In this document: positions 33,230 to 45,758 of the stretch, one piece after another
How the letters are laid out: each line of letters opens with the position of its first letter
Position numbering within the stretch: the stretch's first letter is position 1
Source of the DNA: Prinsepia uniflora
Taxonomy: Eukaryota; Streptophyta; Magnoliopsida; Rosales; Rosaceae
Length of the DNA: 64,000 nucleotides
Reading direction: 5' to 3'
NCBI GenBank assembly: GCA_032719365.1
Contig: CM064875.1
Span: forward strand, 30,588,693-30,652,692
Position numbers and translations under genes: made by a program
Notes under the pieces: model-generated
Told to the model about the DNA's origin: nothing
Seen by the model: only the letters and a program-made list of their open reading frames with translations
The model's database searches: none

Positions 33230-35250
33230 TCTCTATTCGAGCAACCGTGGAGCTCTTGGAATGTACGCAAGTCGAGGATGTGATATCTCAAGTGGCTACA
33301 GTTCGTGATCAATCTGATAGTTAGGGTGCTGGTACGATAGTTAGTTGGACTGTATCGTGGAATGTCTTGGTTCGGCACTAGATGCCGGGGTTGCTATAGT
33401 TCTTTCGTGGATGACAGTGTGGGACCCTATGGAAGGATGAACGTATTCATACGTTAGCATTTTGATCGTGTGACGGTTAGTTGGGATTGTCATTCATGAT
33501 TTCATAGGATCGGTTCCTACGACTGGTTAGATGTTGTGGCCATTCGATGGTCGGATATTGTTGAGTTAGACGGATATGCTGCAGGGGGCAGCTGGATTCG
33601 GGGAATCCTAGTTGGATTGACGTCCTTACGATGTCAAGACCGCGGGGTCGGTCAAATTGTGGATTGTAATGCAGTTGGTAGCTTGCAGTTGGGTTCAGTG
33701 GAACCCTAGGTGTGATCGTGGAATCCTAAGGTAGGGGGTATGGATCGGAAATGTGAGTTGACGAGTGGGTTGACTTGGGCGACTATTCGGATTTGGATCC
33801 GTTAGTCGGTCTAGTTATGTCAGCTTGTTTTGGGACTGCACTTTGCAGTCGAGGTTGTCTTTATCGGTTAAACTTAGTTGGTTGTCATACTACTCAGTTG
33901 TGGTTTGGTGCAACTAAGGTCATTTGCGACCTGGTAGACGACATTGGTTGAGTCGAGTTGCAACTAGTTAGAGTTTTGTTGGACATGTTACCAGGGTTGG
34001 TACTTGTCGATTGAATCCCAAAGCAGGGATACCGAGTAGTTGGTATAGGCGGTTGATTCCGTTGGATGGGGAGTCTGGATATCGAGATGTCTGGTAGTTA
34101 GGTCTGCGCGAGGTTGTGGCAGACGCTACTAACGATGGACGTAGTTGAGGTCTTATCAGGTCGAGTAGAATCAGGTTACCGTGATGATTGTGACGATGGG
34201 ATTGTCAGTCATGACGATGATACGTGGTGCGTAAGTAACGCATATGTACGAGCAGTGATTCTGGATTCGACTCAGTTACGGCTGAGTGCGATCGCAGATT
34301 GAGACGGGGTCGTTCAGGGGACGTTTCCTTTTCTCGTATGATTTGTCGGGGTGACTGTACCCAGAGTTGTTGGGTACGACGGAGGTAGTGTTTCTCCTTT
34401 TCGAGCAGAGGTACGGGGTCGTCGCTCGGTATGAGCGGAGATCTAGGGTTATCTATTCGCACACTTTTTGTTGATACTGACAGGTGTTAGTATGCTGATA
34501 CTAGTATTGTTGTTAGTGACGGTGCTGGTACTAGTGCTGGTGCTGGTGCCGGTGATTGTGATGACGATGAGTTACGAGTCGGGATGTGACTCCATTGACG
34601 GTACTCGATCTGTCATGGTGGCTTAGTGACCGGTTGGTCAGACTTGATATGTTGTGGGGTGTAGAGGCCAGTTGTTCAGAATTGGTCAGGGTTGGTCAGG
34701 TACGGTGGTATGCAGAGATTTGACTGCAGATCACAACAGGGGTCTGTTATGACTCTCTAGTTGAGAGGTACATATACGGTCGTAAATCGGCATGTGTCCA
34801 TAACCAGTCTAACGGGGGACACGTGGTTGATGTCCGGGTATGTTATTTCCAATCTTGTTGGAACTTAGGAATCGCGAGAGGTTGCGATTGAGGTGACACG
34901 TGGAATGCGAGTTTTCCGCATTGGCAATTGGGATTTCGAAGTCATTTGGGGTGACTTCTCAGATTCTACCATGATTGATGATGGTAGATGATGTTGATGA
35001 TGTAGATGTTGTTGGTTGCCACTAGTACATAGATCGTGTATTGGTTTGTGGACCCGTGGTTTGTCTTGGGTCATCAGGTGGAGTAAGTATTTCTCATTCT
35101 CTACTTGGTGGCAGACGATGTCAGGTTACATGACGTGGTGAGTGTAGTGAGTGTTGTTTGCATTCATGTAGGATGGATTTTGATGTCATTGTATTCGATC
35201 ATCCTTGGTTTTTCCTCGGTGGGATGACAAGGATCGATACGAGGTAATCA
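33230..35250 (+). pseudogene. Heavily decayed gag-protease remnant
   Basis: The early part (GATGTGATATCTC, GATCAATCTGATAG, AGGGTG, about 33276-33333) aligns with the reverse complement of the gag start in the relic at 61051-63044. Near the end, GAT TTT GAT GTC ATT (35176-35190) encodes DFDVI, matching the protease C-terminal DFDVILGMDW of the chromovirus. In between I see no continuous frame, and the spacing is about 600 bp longer than in the chromovirus. No pol domains follow. The identification rests on these short anchors. Confidence 0.45.
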
Positions 35251-36765
35251 GTGAGAACCCACAGTCTCGAAGTGTCTCGTCGTTGACTGATCTGCTTAGA
35301 TGTGGGAAATGATTGAGAACTTTGGACGTCGTGACGATCAGGGATCGTGACGTCTATGGTCGGTTGACAAAGTGTTGGATCTGGATCGTGATCTTGATGA
35401 TTCAGATTGGTGGAGAGTTTATCACTCTTACTGGGATGTTTGAGTGGAGAATGATGGGACTGAACTTTCTTTTCGAGGTAAATCCCATATGGTATATTAC
35501 TCAGGTGAGTAGTTTTCCGACGTGGTCGGATATGGTCAGCCTTAGAGCTGCGTGGATGTTGGGATTGACTTCTCTATGAAGTCAATCTAATGTACGGTGT
35601 GTAATCGTTTGAGCAACTATCTGATAGGTTCGGATATAGTGCGTCTCGGTAGACGTGAACGAGATTTCGGGTTTTGGAATCAGATTTCTGGATGACGATT
35701 CGGGATTTGATTTTGGAACTTGAAAGTGGATTTTCGGATTTGGGTTTTGGAATCGGATTTTGGGTGACGATTCAGGATTTGATTCTGGAGCTTGACAGTG
35801 GATTTCCTTTTATGGATTTGGGTTCGGAATGGTTATTCCAAATGCTAGCTTACGGAATGATGATTTCTGATTCGAATTTGGACATGAATATGGATATGAT
35901 TTCTGGGTTTGGATTCGGAATTTCTTACGAAATTGCGGACTCGGATTCGGATCTGGAAATAGTTGATGGGTTGGAGTTTCGATTTGTCTAATGCTGGATT
36001 GGACAAATGAACTCCATTATGGAAACGTGATTGGCTATGACCTAGGTGATTGTAGTCTAGTTGATGTGTAGATGTATGTACCTTGTACGTTGTTCGAGGT
36101 ACAATACCAGGTAGACTTTTCTTTCCTGGTGACGGTATATAGGTTATACCATGGGTACGTTGGTGAGTGTGTTGGTAGTAGGCTTAGTCCCGATACCATT
36201 GGATTAGTTGTGTACGTGAACTGGACATTGGATACTGTGCATTGGGTCATAGTGATTCTGGTGGGTCCAGTTACACACAGGTCGAGTATTTTGTTGGTAA
36301 ACGTGTATTCAGATTGAGCAATTTGGTGGTTAGTATAATCACAAGTAAGTATAGTGTCAGTTTTCGACTGACGACTTTCAAGGGGTGATGGTTTGTCGGA
36401 GGTGTCAGCGTGGATCGTTGTGTAAGGTCTGATCACTCCTAGTGGGAGTAGATATCAGTATAGATTGAGATTGAGAAAGGAACCATCTAGTTGGTTGTGT
36501 CAGCGACTTGGTAGATTTGACAATTGGTGTCAATTTGGAACGTATGATTACTATCATTCGACGTGATCGAGTGTAGTCGCTACGACGTGCGTGTTAATGG
36601 TACGTCTGGTTGCAGACGAGTAATGTTCTGGTTAGTGGGTGTACGAGTGTACACGTGTTTCGAGGTCGATTTTACTTTCCACGAGGTGGTTGTGGAATCA
36701 GGATAGTTAGTGTTTCAAGAACAGAACTAATTACGTCGGTTGGAATTTCGAGGACGAAATTAATT
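35251..36765 (+). other. Non-coding remainder of the internal region
   Basis: No reading frame here resembles RT, RNase H or integrase. A 73-bp tandem duplication is present (35671-35821). The last 120 bp resemble the left-edge element (positions 600-705). Confidence 0.6.
35671..35821. repeat. Two-copy tandem duplication, about 73-78 bp
   Basis: Copies begin GTTTTGGAAT at 35671 and 35744, and a third start, GTTCGGAAT, is at 35822. Each copy holds TGACGATTC.GGATTTGATT and AGTGGATTT. Confidence 0.75.
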
Positions 36766-36777
36766 AAGGAAGGAAGG
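36766..36777 (+). other. Polypurine tract
   Basis: AAGGAAGGAAGG precedes the 3' LTR and follows GAGGACGAAATTAATT. Confidence 0.85.
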
Positions 36778-36778
36778 T

Positions 36779-39558
36779 TGTAACGACCCGTCCCCAATTC
36801 CAAGATTAGATTAGTGACTAATCACGATTAGTGAGACTAATCGGTGATTAGTTAGGCGAAAACGGACGAACGATGCAAAATGACTGTTTTTCCCTTGGGC
36901 GTGGGCAAAATGTTGACTTTTCATTCGGGCAGTCAAATGGACTTTGACCGATAACCGTGACGTCACGAGTTCATAGACATGTGGTACGTTCAATTCCGAC
37001 GTTCGTGGAAGAAGTTATGACGTTCGGAAGTTTAGGGGTATTTTAGTAATTTTGGATAAAAAGGGCAAATGTTGACATTTTGACCAGGATGTCCAATGTC
37101 CGAGGGCCGAGGACCGTTATGTAGATCGTGACGATACGAATTCATAGACAGGCGGCACGTCGAATTTGGACGTTCGACGGCGAAGTTACGGTTCACGGAA
37201 GTTCAAGTGCACTATTGCACGAATTACGAAACGAGTTAACTTTTGGACTTTAGTGGGGCCCAGATATTTAATGGAGGCCCAATGGATGAGTGACAAGTGT
37301 CACCCATCCACAGGCCACCTATATTGATTCATGCATATCACCCTTGCTTTTTCATATAGATCAAACCTGAAACCCCCCCTTAACAGTGCAAATCGATTCC
37401 CCATCTTCCCCAAACCTCATCATCTGTGGCTGGAGTGTGAACGGAGATGAGAGAGGGTCGTGAGGTGATGAATATGGTGGCTAAGAGACGGGTTGGGTCG
37501 CCGTGAACGGCCGTGGAGGCCAAGTGGAAACCGAGAGCTCGGTAAGGCCCATTTCTCCCTTTATTTTGATTTTGACATCATGGACCGTATTGGATGATTA
37601 GGATGAGTTTATTGAGGTTGTAGGAAGGTGTATAGGGTGGTTTGGATGGCGATGAAGGGCTGAGCAGCCCTGGGTGCAATCGGGAAAATTGAACCGTTTG
37701 GTTCAAAATCAAACGAAGGGTTTTAGACGTTTTCGGTTACGTTTAAGGATTGAAATGGATAGAAAACATGAAAATAGGAAGAAAGGAATCAAAAAGGAAG
37801 AAGTATGATGAAAAATGGGGTGTCTAGGGCTGTGAACCGGTCACGCCGGTCCGGTTGGACCGGCCAAACCAGGTGAACCGGTCCAGCACAGTGAAACCGG
37901 TTTGCTGGAGCTTGCTAATGATGAATAGTAACTAGGGTCTTCTTGGGGCATGTGAGGGCACGTGGGCCATAATTTTGGGAAGTGTTCAACATATGAAATC
38001 TTCTATTCGATGTAACGAACATTTTGGGACTAGTTTCGTGTCAATCGGACATCGTCTCGATATGTTTCGGGCTATCCGAAGGTTTAGGATCGGTTTAAAA
38101 ATAGTTAAAAGTTCGGGAAAATTACGGGGCTTTAATGGGAGGTTAATTAAGTAGTTAGTAACCTTCTATTAAAATTTGGACAGGTTTGGGAGTCCCGGTG
38201 ATAGCGATCGGCTCGAGAGAGCCTATGGCACGCAAATCAAGGTGGCAGCTCGGACGGTCTGTGAGTGGACTTTGATTTCTAAACTGTGATGCATGCATAA
38301 ATGTTTTATATGGATTATGAATATGATTTTATGATGTTGATTTGGATGCTTTTGATTTATATGATTTCACGCTTTACGAGGCGATTTACGTGCTGGCACG
38401 TAAATCGAGGTTTTCCGATTTTACATTGATATTTTGTTCTTATGGTTTTGGATATGATTTCATGAAAAGGTTTTGGATTCGAAAAGGTAAACTCGGGTTC
38501 GAAACCCATTTGATTTACGGAATCGGGTCGGAGGCCCAATTGGTTTACGATTCGGACTTGAGGTCCAGTTTCTATATGGATTCGGGCCTAGCGCCCAGTT
38601 ATGTGTTACAAATGGTTTTTATGGTTCATGACGGTTTATGGGAACCGGCATGAACCCTTGAAATGGTTTTTACGGGTCATGACGGTTTATGGGAACCGGC
38701 ATGAACTCATGAAAGGATTTTATGCTTCTTGACGACTTATGGGGGCCGGGCATGAATCTTGGAAAGGTTTAAAGAATGATTTTAAATGGTTTTTCATATT
38801 CCATCCTTTATATATGATTGTCTCCTCCGGGGAGGGTCGTTGGCTTGGGTGGACCCCGGAGTAGTCACGGAGCACTGACTGAGTGGAGTCGCCCCCTAGT
38901 TGGGTTCCTTACTCTCAAGATGGGCATGGTTCGTTACCTCCAGGGAGGGTCATTGATCTACAGACATTGACCTGGGTGGACCCTAGAGAGACTTAGGTTT
39001 GAGACCCTGGGTAGCACACGTGTAGCTCTATTTTACCTTGACAGGTTCTGGATATGAATATAATGGATAAACATGATTCCAATTGGTTTGGGAAATTATG
39101 TTTTATAATGATAAATGGATTTGGTCTGAGATCCCACATATGGTTATTATCTTATGGTTTTCTGTAAATGGCTTTGGGCAGGAGCCCGGGTGACTTGTAT
39201 TTACAGAATTTGGGGATGAGACCCTAATTATGGTTGTTTAAACATATGTGTTTGGATAAATGATATTACTATGCATGCATGCTTTTAAATGAAGGGTATA
39301 AAGGTCTTTTATAAATGTGTTTTACGAAACTTATTCCTTTTTGTCCACTCACAATCTTTCTATTTTTAATACCCTTCAGGTTGGATACGATGTGGACTGT
39401 AGCAGAGACCGAAATATCACATACCTCTTCCGGATCCTGGTGTACTCTGATAGCCCGGGAGTGCAAAGGTCAGAAATATCCCTTGTTTGACACTTCGTGT
39501 CAGACGGGAGCAGGGTCATCCCGCATTAATCCCGGGGGGATTGGGATGGGTCCTGTCA
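36779..39558 (+). repeat. 3' LTR of the complete element
   Basis: It runs TGTAACGACCC to GGTCCTGTCA and aligns along its whole length with the 5' LTR. Donor GTGAGTGGAC is at 38261-38270, partner GTCCACTCAC at 39343-39352, acceptor CAG ends at 39379, and the palindrome is at 37286-37307 with one mismatched pair. Confidence 0.93.
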
Positions 39559-40594
39559 AGTAGTCTCCTATGATTGCAAGGGGCATCATAGTTACTCAAT
39601 AACTTACCCAAACCCTCGATTTTCATTCGAACCATTTCTGGAAAAACAGGGGTCCCGAAATAACATAACTGCACGCTATCCTCCACCGTGACCTCCACTA
39701 TGCTCACTCACGTCCAAGGGTCGATTCTGCTCACTGAACACCACCACAGACCAGGTTTAGGCTGGGTTGATCGATTGGAGTTAACGGCCGTGCACAATTT
39801 TTCGTCTCTATTTTTTGGGTTTCTCACTTCTATCAACCACTCTTCACTCAGTCCTTCACTCAGACTCCCTCACAAAGGTTACAAAAAAACCCTGATCTCT
39901 CACTCAAACAAAATGAACTCACACCCACGACTCACACACTGAAAAATGGTCGATTTTGGTCAGTGTCTCTGTTTCTCTCATTTGATCGATTAAGCCCAAT
40001 TTTAAAATATAACCGTGAGAGACAGACTTGGCTAGAAGCCACTAGAGAGTGGACAGGTGTCCTTATCTCTGTGGTTTCAGCCAAAAATATCCAATCCATC
40101 AGCCCCAGGTGTCCTCATCTGATTGTTCACAGAATTCAAGTTGCCAAAAGACCATTTTGCCCCTAAATTTCCAAATTACCATTTTACCCCCCCAGATAAT
40201 TAGACCCGTAACTAAACCGTCCGACATCCGATGATGGCGTGCTGCTTGCCGTTGTACTCAGGACATCGAGACCTACCTAACGGTTCCCGAATTACATGAA
40301 GAATACTTGTCGTGTAAAAAGTCAACAAATTCCCCCTTTTAACCAAATTACCAAAATACCCTCGACCTTTTGAACACCATAACCTCTTCCTCGATTGTCG
40401 GAATCGGACGTGCCAAATGTCTACGAACTCGTGACGTCTCGAACTATGTCACAATCATCGGCCAACGTCCGTTTGACATGTCAACCAAAAAGTCAACATT
40501 TGACCACACTATTCACAAGGGTAAAATCATCATTTTTATACAAATCTTTTCCGAATTTACATTTTTTCCCTTTTTGAAGTTTCGGGCCGTTACA

Positions 40595-40799
40595 GAAATT
40601 CTATTTTCAAGAAATTCCATACAGGTATCAAATACACCATACAAATTTTTAATCCCGGATTTAATTTAAACGTACAATTTATAATTTTCTTTCGACATTC
40701 TTTTCCAATTATCCAAAACTCAACTTAATTTTGGCATTACATTAAATAGATCATATGACACATCCAAACCATTCCGAAACCCTGGCTCTGATAGAAAGT
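40595..40799 (-). mobile_element. Family C internal fragment, right part
   Basis: TATTTTCAAGAAATTCCATACAGG and following bases match the C internal region. It ends at a mutated primer site (CTCTGATAGAAAG) next to the C LTR at 40800. It is the partner of 27693-27806. Confidence 0.75.
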
Positions 40800-42079
40800 T
40801 GACAGGACCCGTCCCAAATTTGCTATGAAAGATCGATCGGCCCTACTCCCGTCTGACATCTCTTGTCAGACACGAGATCTTATCAATGAATTATATTTTA
40901 AAAAATAAGTAATTTAACCAAATAAATCCATCCTCGCGGGGTCACCGCTCTCGTCCGACCCACTTAACCCCATTGGGCAGAGGGAAAGTACTTGTTCATC
41001 TTTGATCGAAATCTTATACTATTACTATTTAATAATTACCCTTAATTCCCAATCCTTGCCATGGTCATGTCTATCCTTATATCTTCCTAAGGATATCTTT
41101 CTTCTACTATAAATTTCCTTGGTATAGAATATGAATCAACTTATTTACTATCTAAGTTAAATAAATATATTCCACAAAATTACATATAGATTTACATAAT
41201 TTTAAATCCATATTTATGTTCCCTTTAATCTATATGTTTCAACTTACCAAAAATCATCTTGTTTACCGCAATCATAATTCGAATTAGTTTAATAGTTCAA
41301 TCCATCAATTTACTCAAGTTTAGGCCTACATATGAATACTAAATAACACATTAACTTGGAATAGTCATAACTATTTCATATGACGTCTGATTAACTCCGT
41401 TCTTGGAGCATTGTGTTCAGAAGACAAAGAGTAATGATTTTCATGTTAATCATGTTCACAAAGTCTAGCCAAAGCTCCCGCACGCATCGCCTGAAGTGGA
41501 TGCACATGGGTGCCACGCGCCAACTACAGTGTTTTGATAAAAAGTCAAGTTCCTCACTCCCTACCTCTTGCGGGTACGACTCGTGGGCCTGCACATCCCA
41601 GCTCAACCCGATGGGCTAACCTGTCCATATCTTCTTTATTTCTCAGTCGTTTTACACGTTTTAACTATGAAACTTCATATAATCGATCTATCTGAGAGTT
41701 CTATGACGTCAACATGAGAGAAACATACCTTGATTTCGCAGAAATGACATCGACAAGCTCGGTCGAAGTTCACCTTGCTTCTGCACCAATTTCAGCGTCC
41801 AATTCTTCAGTTTCTTGATCTTAGAACCATTTTCAGGGTCCAAGAAAGACATAGGACTACTTATAACTATTGTTCTTAGCTCTCAACCCAAAACACGATT
41901 TTTCCAACTCACGGGTTCACAAATTCTACGTGGTTTTCTTCCTCTCATCTTCTTCTTCAATTTCCTTTCGCTCCCTTCATCATTTTATACCCTTCATTAC
42001 TCAATTCCTTGCTCTCTTTTTCGGCCAACACCATTTTTGGTGTTCGGCCTATGGCCACTGAACCACCTTTGCACACACC

Positions 42080-42163
<84 letters not shown>

Positions 42164-42528
42164 GTTAGTTAGTTAGGTCAGTGGGAATAATGGGAGGGAA
42201 ATCCCAGAAATCACTAGACACTTGTCACCCTCCCATATGCTTCACATGTCAAAATTGTGAAATTACTAATTTACCCTTTTTATCAAAATTACCATTATGC
42301 ACTTAGGCTTTTTAGACCCATAAAAAATCCATCTGAACTCTATTTTCGACGTGTCGTCTTTCTATGTATTCAGAAGGTTGAGTCCTTCTTAACGGTCTTT
42401 TTGAAGTTATCAAACAGTGTCCCGGTTCAAAAGTCAACTTTTTGAATTTGACCCCAAAAAAGTCAACACTTTGACTTCAGGGGTGAATGGTAATTATTCT
42501 CTTTTTTCCGAACATCTGGGGTGTTACA
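40800..42528 (-). mobile_element. Family C LTR, full length (1729 bp)
   Basis: In + coordinates it opens TGACAGGACCCGTCCC and closes GGGGTGTTACA. It contains the reverse complement of the GC-rich module (CACGCATCGCC, GCCACGCGCC, CTACAGTG; about 41478-41532) and an expanded CA/TA microsatellite. It is longer than the copy at 43307, mainly because of that microsatellite. Confidence 0.85.
42081..42162. repeat. (CA)n-(TA)n microsatellite
   Basis: About 33 CA/AC dinucleotides with one interruption lead into about 8 TA units, then GTTAGTTAGTTAGG. The equivalent site in the next LTR (44591-44617) is much shorter, so the tract expanded in this copy. Confidence 0.95.
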
Positions 42529-43306
42529 ATCTACTCCCCTTAAAAAAAATTGTCCTTGAAATTTTAAAACCGATCTAAACTTCTTCTAAATACCCGGTGT
42601 CATGTATATACACTCGTATCTAAACTCCGTAAAATATGCTATTAAACTATATTTCATGTCATCGTCCTTATCATTGTTTTTTTCCACATTATCAATCCTA
42701 GATCACCTTGCCATAATACACATATCTATTTTCTTTCATATCTCCTTACTTTTAACTTTTTTTCACCATTTTCTTGTTTCTTTTAAAATCAAGTTCACCT
42801 TTCCACATATTTATGTTTCTTCTATTTCTAATTATTTTAAATTTCGATCTTGGTACTTATTGTATCTGCCCCCGAATTTCTGGTAAACATGCACCTTTAT
42901 CTTTTTCTTAACATGTCAATAATTACATAAGAGTTATAACTAACTAGGATCACCAAACTCACATTTTGATTTCATAATTCAATACCAACTTTCAAAACTG
43001 GAGCCTTAATTATAATCATTTCGCAAGAATTAATTGTCATTATATAAATTGTAAAATGACCCGAGGTTCGTATTTCAAGTCAAACCCAATATCCACCCTA
43101 GAAAATGTATTTTCAAGAAATTCCATACAGGTATCAAATACACCATACAATTTTTTCAATCCCGGATTTAATTTAAATGCTCAATTTTTAATTTTCTTTC
43201 AACATTTTTTTCAAATATTCCGAAACTCAACTTAGTTTTGGCATTACATTAAATAGATCATATGACATATCCAAATCATTCTGAAACCCTGGCTCTAATA
43301 CCAAGT
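42529..43306 (-). mobile_element. Family C internal region
   Basis: It is 778 bp, AT-rich and non-coding. In - sense it lies between a mutated primer site (CTCTAATACCA) and the purine tract complementary to CTACTCCCCTTAAAAAAA. Confidence 0.82.
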
Positions 43307-44981
43307 TGACAGGACCCGTCCCAAATTTCCTATGAAAGATTGATCGTCCCTTCTCCCGTCTAACACCTCTTGTTAGACAAGGGATCTTATCAATGAATTA
43401 TATTTTAAAAAATAAGTAATTTAACCAAATAAATCCACCCTCGCGGGGTCACTGCTCTCGTCCGACCCACTTAACCCCATCGGGCGGAGGGAAAGTACTT
43501 ATTCATCTTTGATCGAAATCTTATACTATTAATATTTAATAATTACCCTTAATTCCCAATCCTTGCCATGGTCATGTCTATCCTTATATCTTCCTAAGGA
43601 TGTCTTTGTTCTATTATAAATTTCCTTGGTATAGAATATGAATCAACTTATTTACTATATAATTTAAATAAATATATTCCACAAAATTACATATAGATTT
43701 ACATAATTTTAAATCCATATTTATGTTTCCTTTAATCTACATGTTTCAACTTACCAAAAATAATCTTGTTTACCGCAATCATAATTCAAATTAGTTTAAT
43801 AGTTCAATCCATCAATTTACCCAAGTTTAGGCCTACTTAAGAATACAAAATAACACATTAACTTTGAATAGTCATAACTATTTCATACGATGTCTGATTA
43901 ACTCTATTCTTGGAGCATTGTGTTCAGAAGATAAAGAGTAATGATTTTCATGTTAATCATGTTCACAAATTCTGGCCAAAGCTCCCGTACGCGTCGCCTG
44001 AAGTGGATGCACATGGGTGCCACGCTCCAACTACAGTGTTTTAATAAAAAACCAACTTCGTCACCCCCTACCTCTTGCGAGTACGACTCGTGGGTCTGCA
44101 CATCCCAGCTCGACCCGATGGGCTAACCTGTCCATATCTTCCTTATTTCTCTGTCGTTTTACACGTTTTAATTATGAAACTTCATATAATCAATCTATCT
44201 GAGAGTTCTATGACGTCAACATGAGAGAAATATACCTTGATTTCTCAGAAATGACCTCACAATCTCAGTCAAAGTTCACCTTGCTCCGCAACCAATTTCA
44301 TCGTCCAGTTCTTCAGTTTATTGAGCTCAGAACCATCTTCAGGGTCCAAGAAAGACATAGGACTACTTATAACTACTGTTCTTAGCTCTCAACTCAAAAC
44401 ACAATTTTTCCAACTCATGGGTTCATAATTTCTACGTGGTTTTCTTCCTCTCATCTTCTTCTTCGACTTCCTTTCGCTTCCATCATCATTTTTAGACCCT
44501 TCATTACTCAATTGCTTGCTCTCACTTTTTTGGCCAACACCATTTTTGGTGCTCAGCCTTTAGCCTCTGAACCACCTTTGCACAGACCTTCACACACACA
44601 CATATATATATATATATAGTTAGTTAGGTCAATCAGAATAGTGGGAACGAAAATCCCAGACAACTCTAGACACTTGTCACCCTCCTTTTTGCTTCATATG
44701 TCAAAATTGTGAAATTACTAATTTACCCTTTTATCAAAATTACCATTATGCACTTAGGTTTTTTAGATCCATAACAAATCCATCTGAACCCCATTTTCGA
44801 CGTGTCATCTTTCTATATATTCAGAAAGGTGATTCCTTCTTAATGGCCTTTTTGAAGTTATCAAACAGTGTCTCGGTTCATAAGTCAACATTTTGATTTT
44901 GACCCCCAAAAAAGTCAACTATTTGACTTCAGGGGTGAATGCTAATTATTCACTTTTTTTTCGAACATCTGGGGTGTTACA
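43307..44981 (-). mobile_element. Family C LTR, full length (1675 bp), shared in tandem
   Basis: It opens TGACAGGACCCGTCCC and closes GGGGTGTTACA. Internal regions of the same family lie on both sides, so this LTR serves two units. The module near 43984-44037 (CGTCGCCTGAAGTGG, GCCACGCTCC, CTACAGTG) matches the preceding copy. Confidence 0.87.
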
Positions 44982-45758
44982 ATCTACTCCCCTTAAAAAA
45001 AAATTGTCCTTGAAATTGTAAAACCGATCTAAACTTCTTCTAAATACCTAGTGTCATCTATATACACTCGTATCTAAACTCCGTAAAATATACTATTAAA
45101 TTATATTTCATGTCATCGTTCTTATCATTATTTTTTCCACATTATCAATCCTAGATCACCATGCCATAACACACATATCTATTTTCATTCATATCTCTTT
45201 ACTTTTAACTGTTTTCCACCATTTTCTTGTTTCTTTTAAAATCAAGTTCACCTTTCCACATATTTATGTTTCTTCTATTTCTAATTATTTTAAATTTCGA
45301 TCTTGGTACTTATTGTATCTGCCCCTGAATTTATGGTAAACATGCACCTTTATCTTTTTCGTAACTGTCAATAATTTTATAAGAGCTATAACTAACTAGG
45401 ATCACCAAAATCACATTTTGATTTCATAATTCAATACCAACTTTCAAAACTGGAGCCTTAATTATAATCATTTTGAAGAATTAATTGTCATTACATAAAT
45501 TGTAAAATGACCTGAGGTTCGTATTTCAAGTCAAACCCAATATCCAACCTATAAAATGTATTTTCAAGAAATTCCATACAGGTATAAACTACACTATATA
45601 ATTTTTTTTAATCCCGGATTTAATTTAATCGCACAATTTTTAATTTTCTTTCAACATTCTTTTCAAATTATCTGAAACTCAACTTAATTTTGGCATTACA
45701 TTAAATAGATCATATGACACACCCAAACCATTCTGAAACCCTGGCTCTGATACCATGT
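44982..45758 (-). mobile_element. Family C internal region with intact primer site
   Basis: This 777-bp copy keeps a perfect reverse complement of TGGTATCAGAGC (45744-45755) three bases from the next LTR (45759), plus the purine tract. It encodes no protein. Confidence 0.85.

Larger units (their letters stand above)
30388..39558 (+). mobile_element. Complete 9.2-kb non-autonomous LTR retrotransposon with TSD AGTAG
   Basis: Two LTRs of 2800 bp (30388-33187) and 2780 bp (36779-39558) flank a 3591-bp internal region with a perfect primer site and a polypurine tract. AGTAG lies on each side (30383-30387 and 39559-39563), proving one insertion. In a 220-bp stretch spanning the palindrome I count about 5 LTR-LTR differences, so it is among the younger insertions here. 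No RT, RNase H or integrase is present. Only traces of gag and protease remain, so it must have moved using enzymes supplied by relatives. Confidence 0.93.
28753..40594 (-). mobile_element. Chromovirus-type LTR (- strand) split by a nested 9.2-kb element
   Basis: In + coordinates it opens TGATAGGACTCACC (28753) and closes CGGGCCGTTACA (40594). Removing 30388-39563 leaves about 2.67 kb, close to the 2.84-kb LTR at 11622. The acceptor-side decamer GTGAGTGGAC is at 29057-29066, the donor-side decamer (mutated, GTCCCCTCAC) at 29753-29762, and the GC-rich module at about 30051-30102. The other LTR of this element is missing. Confidence 0.8.

Noticed and set aside
35313..35991. Possible small secreted or repeat protein from hydrophobic open frames
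   Set aside because: These frames arise from a 73-bp DNA tandem duplication and have no start context or conserved domain.
36035..36436. 133-codon - strand open frame in the internal region of the complete element
   Set aside because: It has no similarity to gag, pol or env, lies on the wrong strand for the element, and sits in decayed non-coding sequence.
38342..38653. 103-codon open frame in both LTRs of the complete element (also 31971-32282)
   Set aside because: It lies inside the intron-like segment and is shared because the LTRs are recent duplicates. It has no recognisable domain.
41957..42148. Cys-Val repeat peptide on the - strand
   Set aside because: It is a translation of the CA microsatellite.
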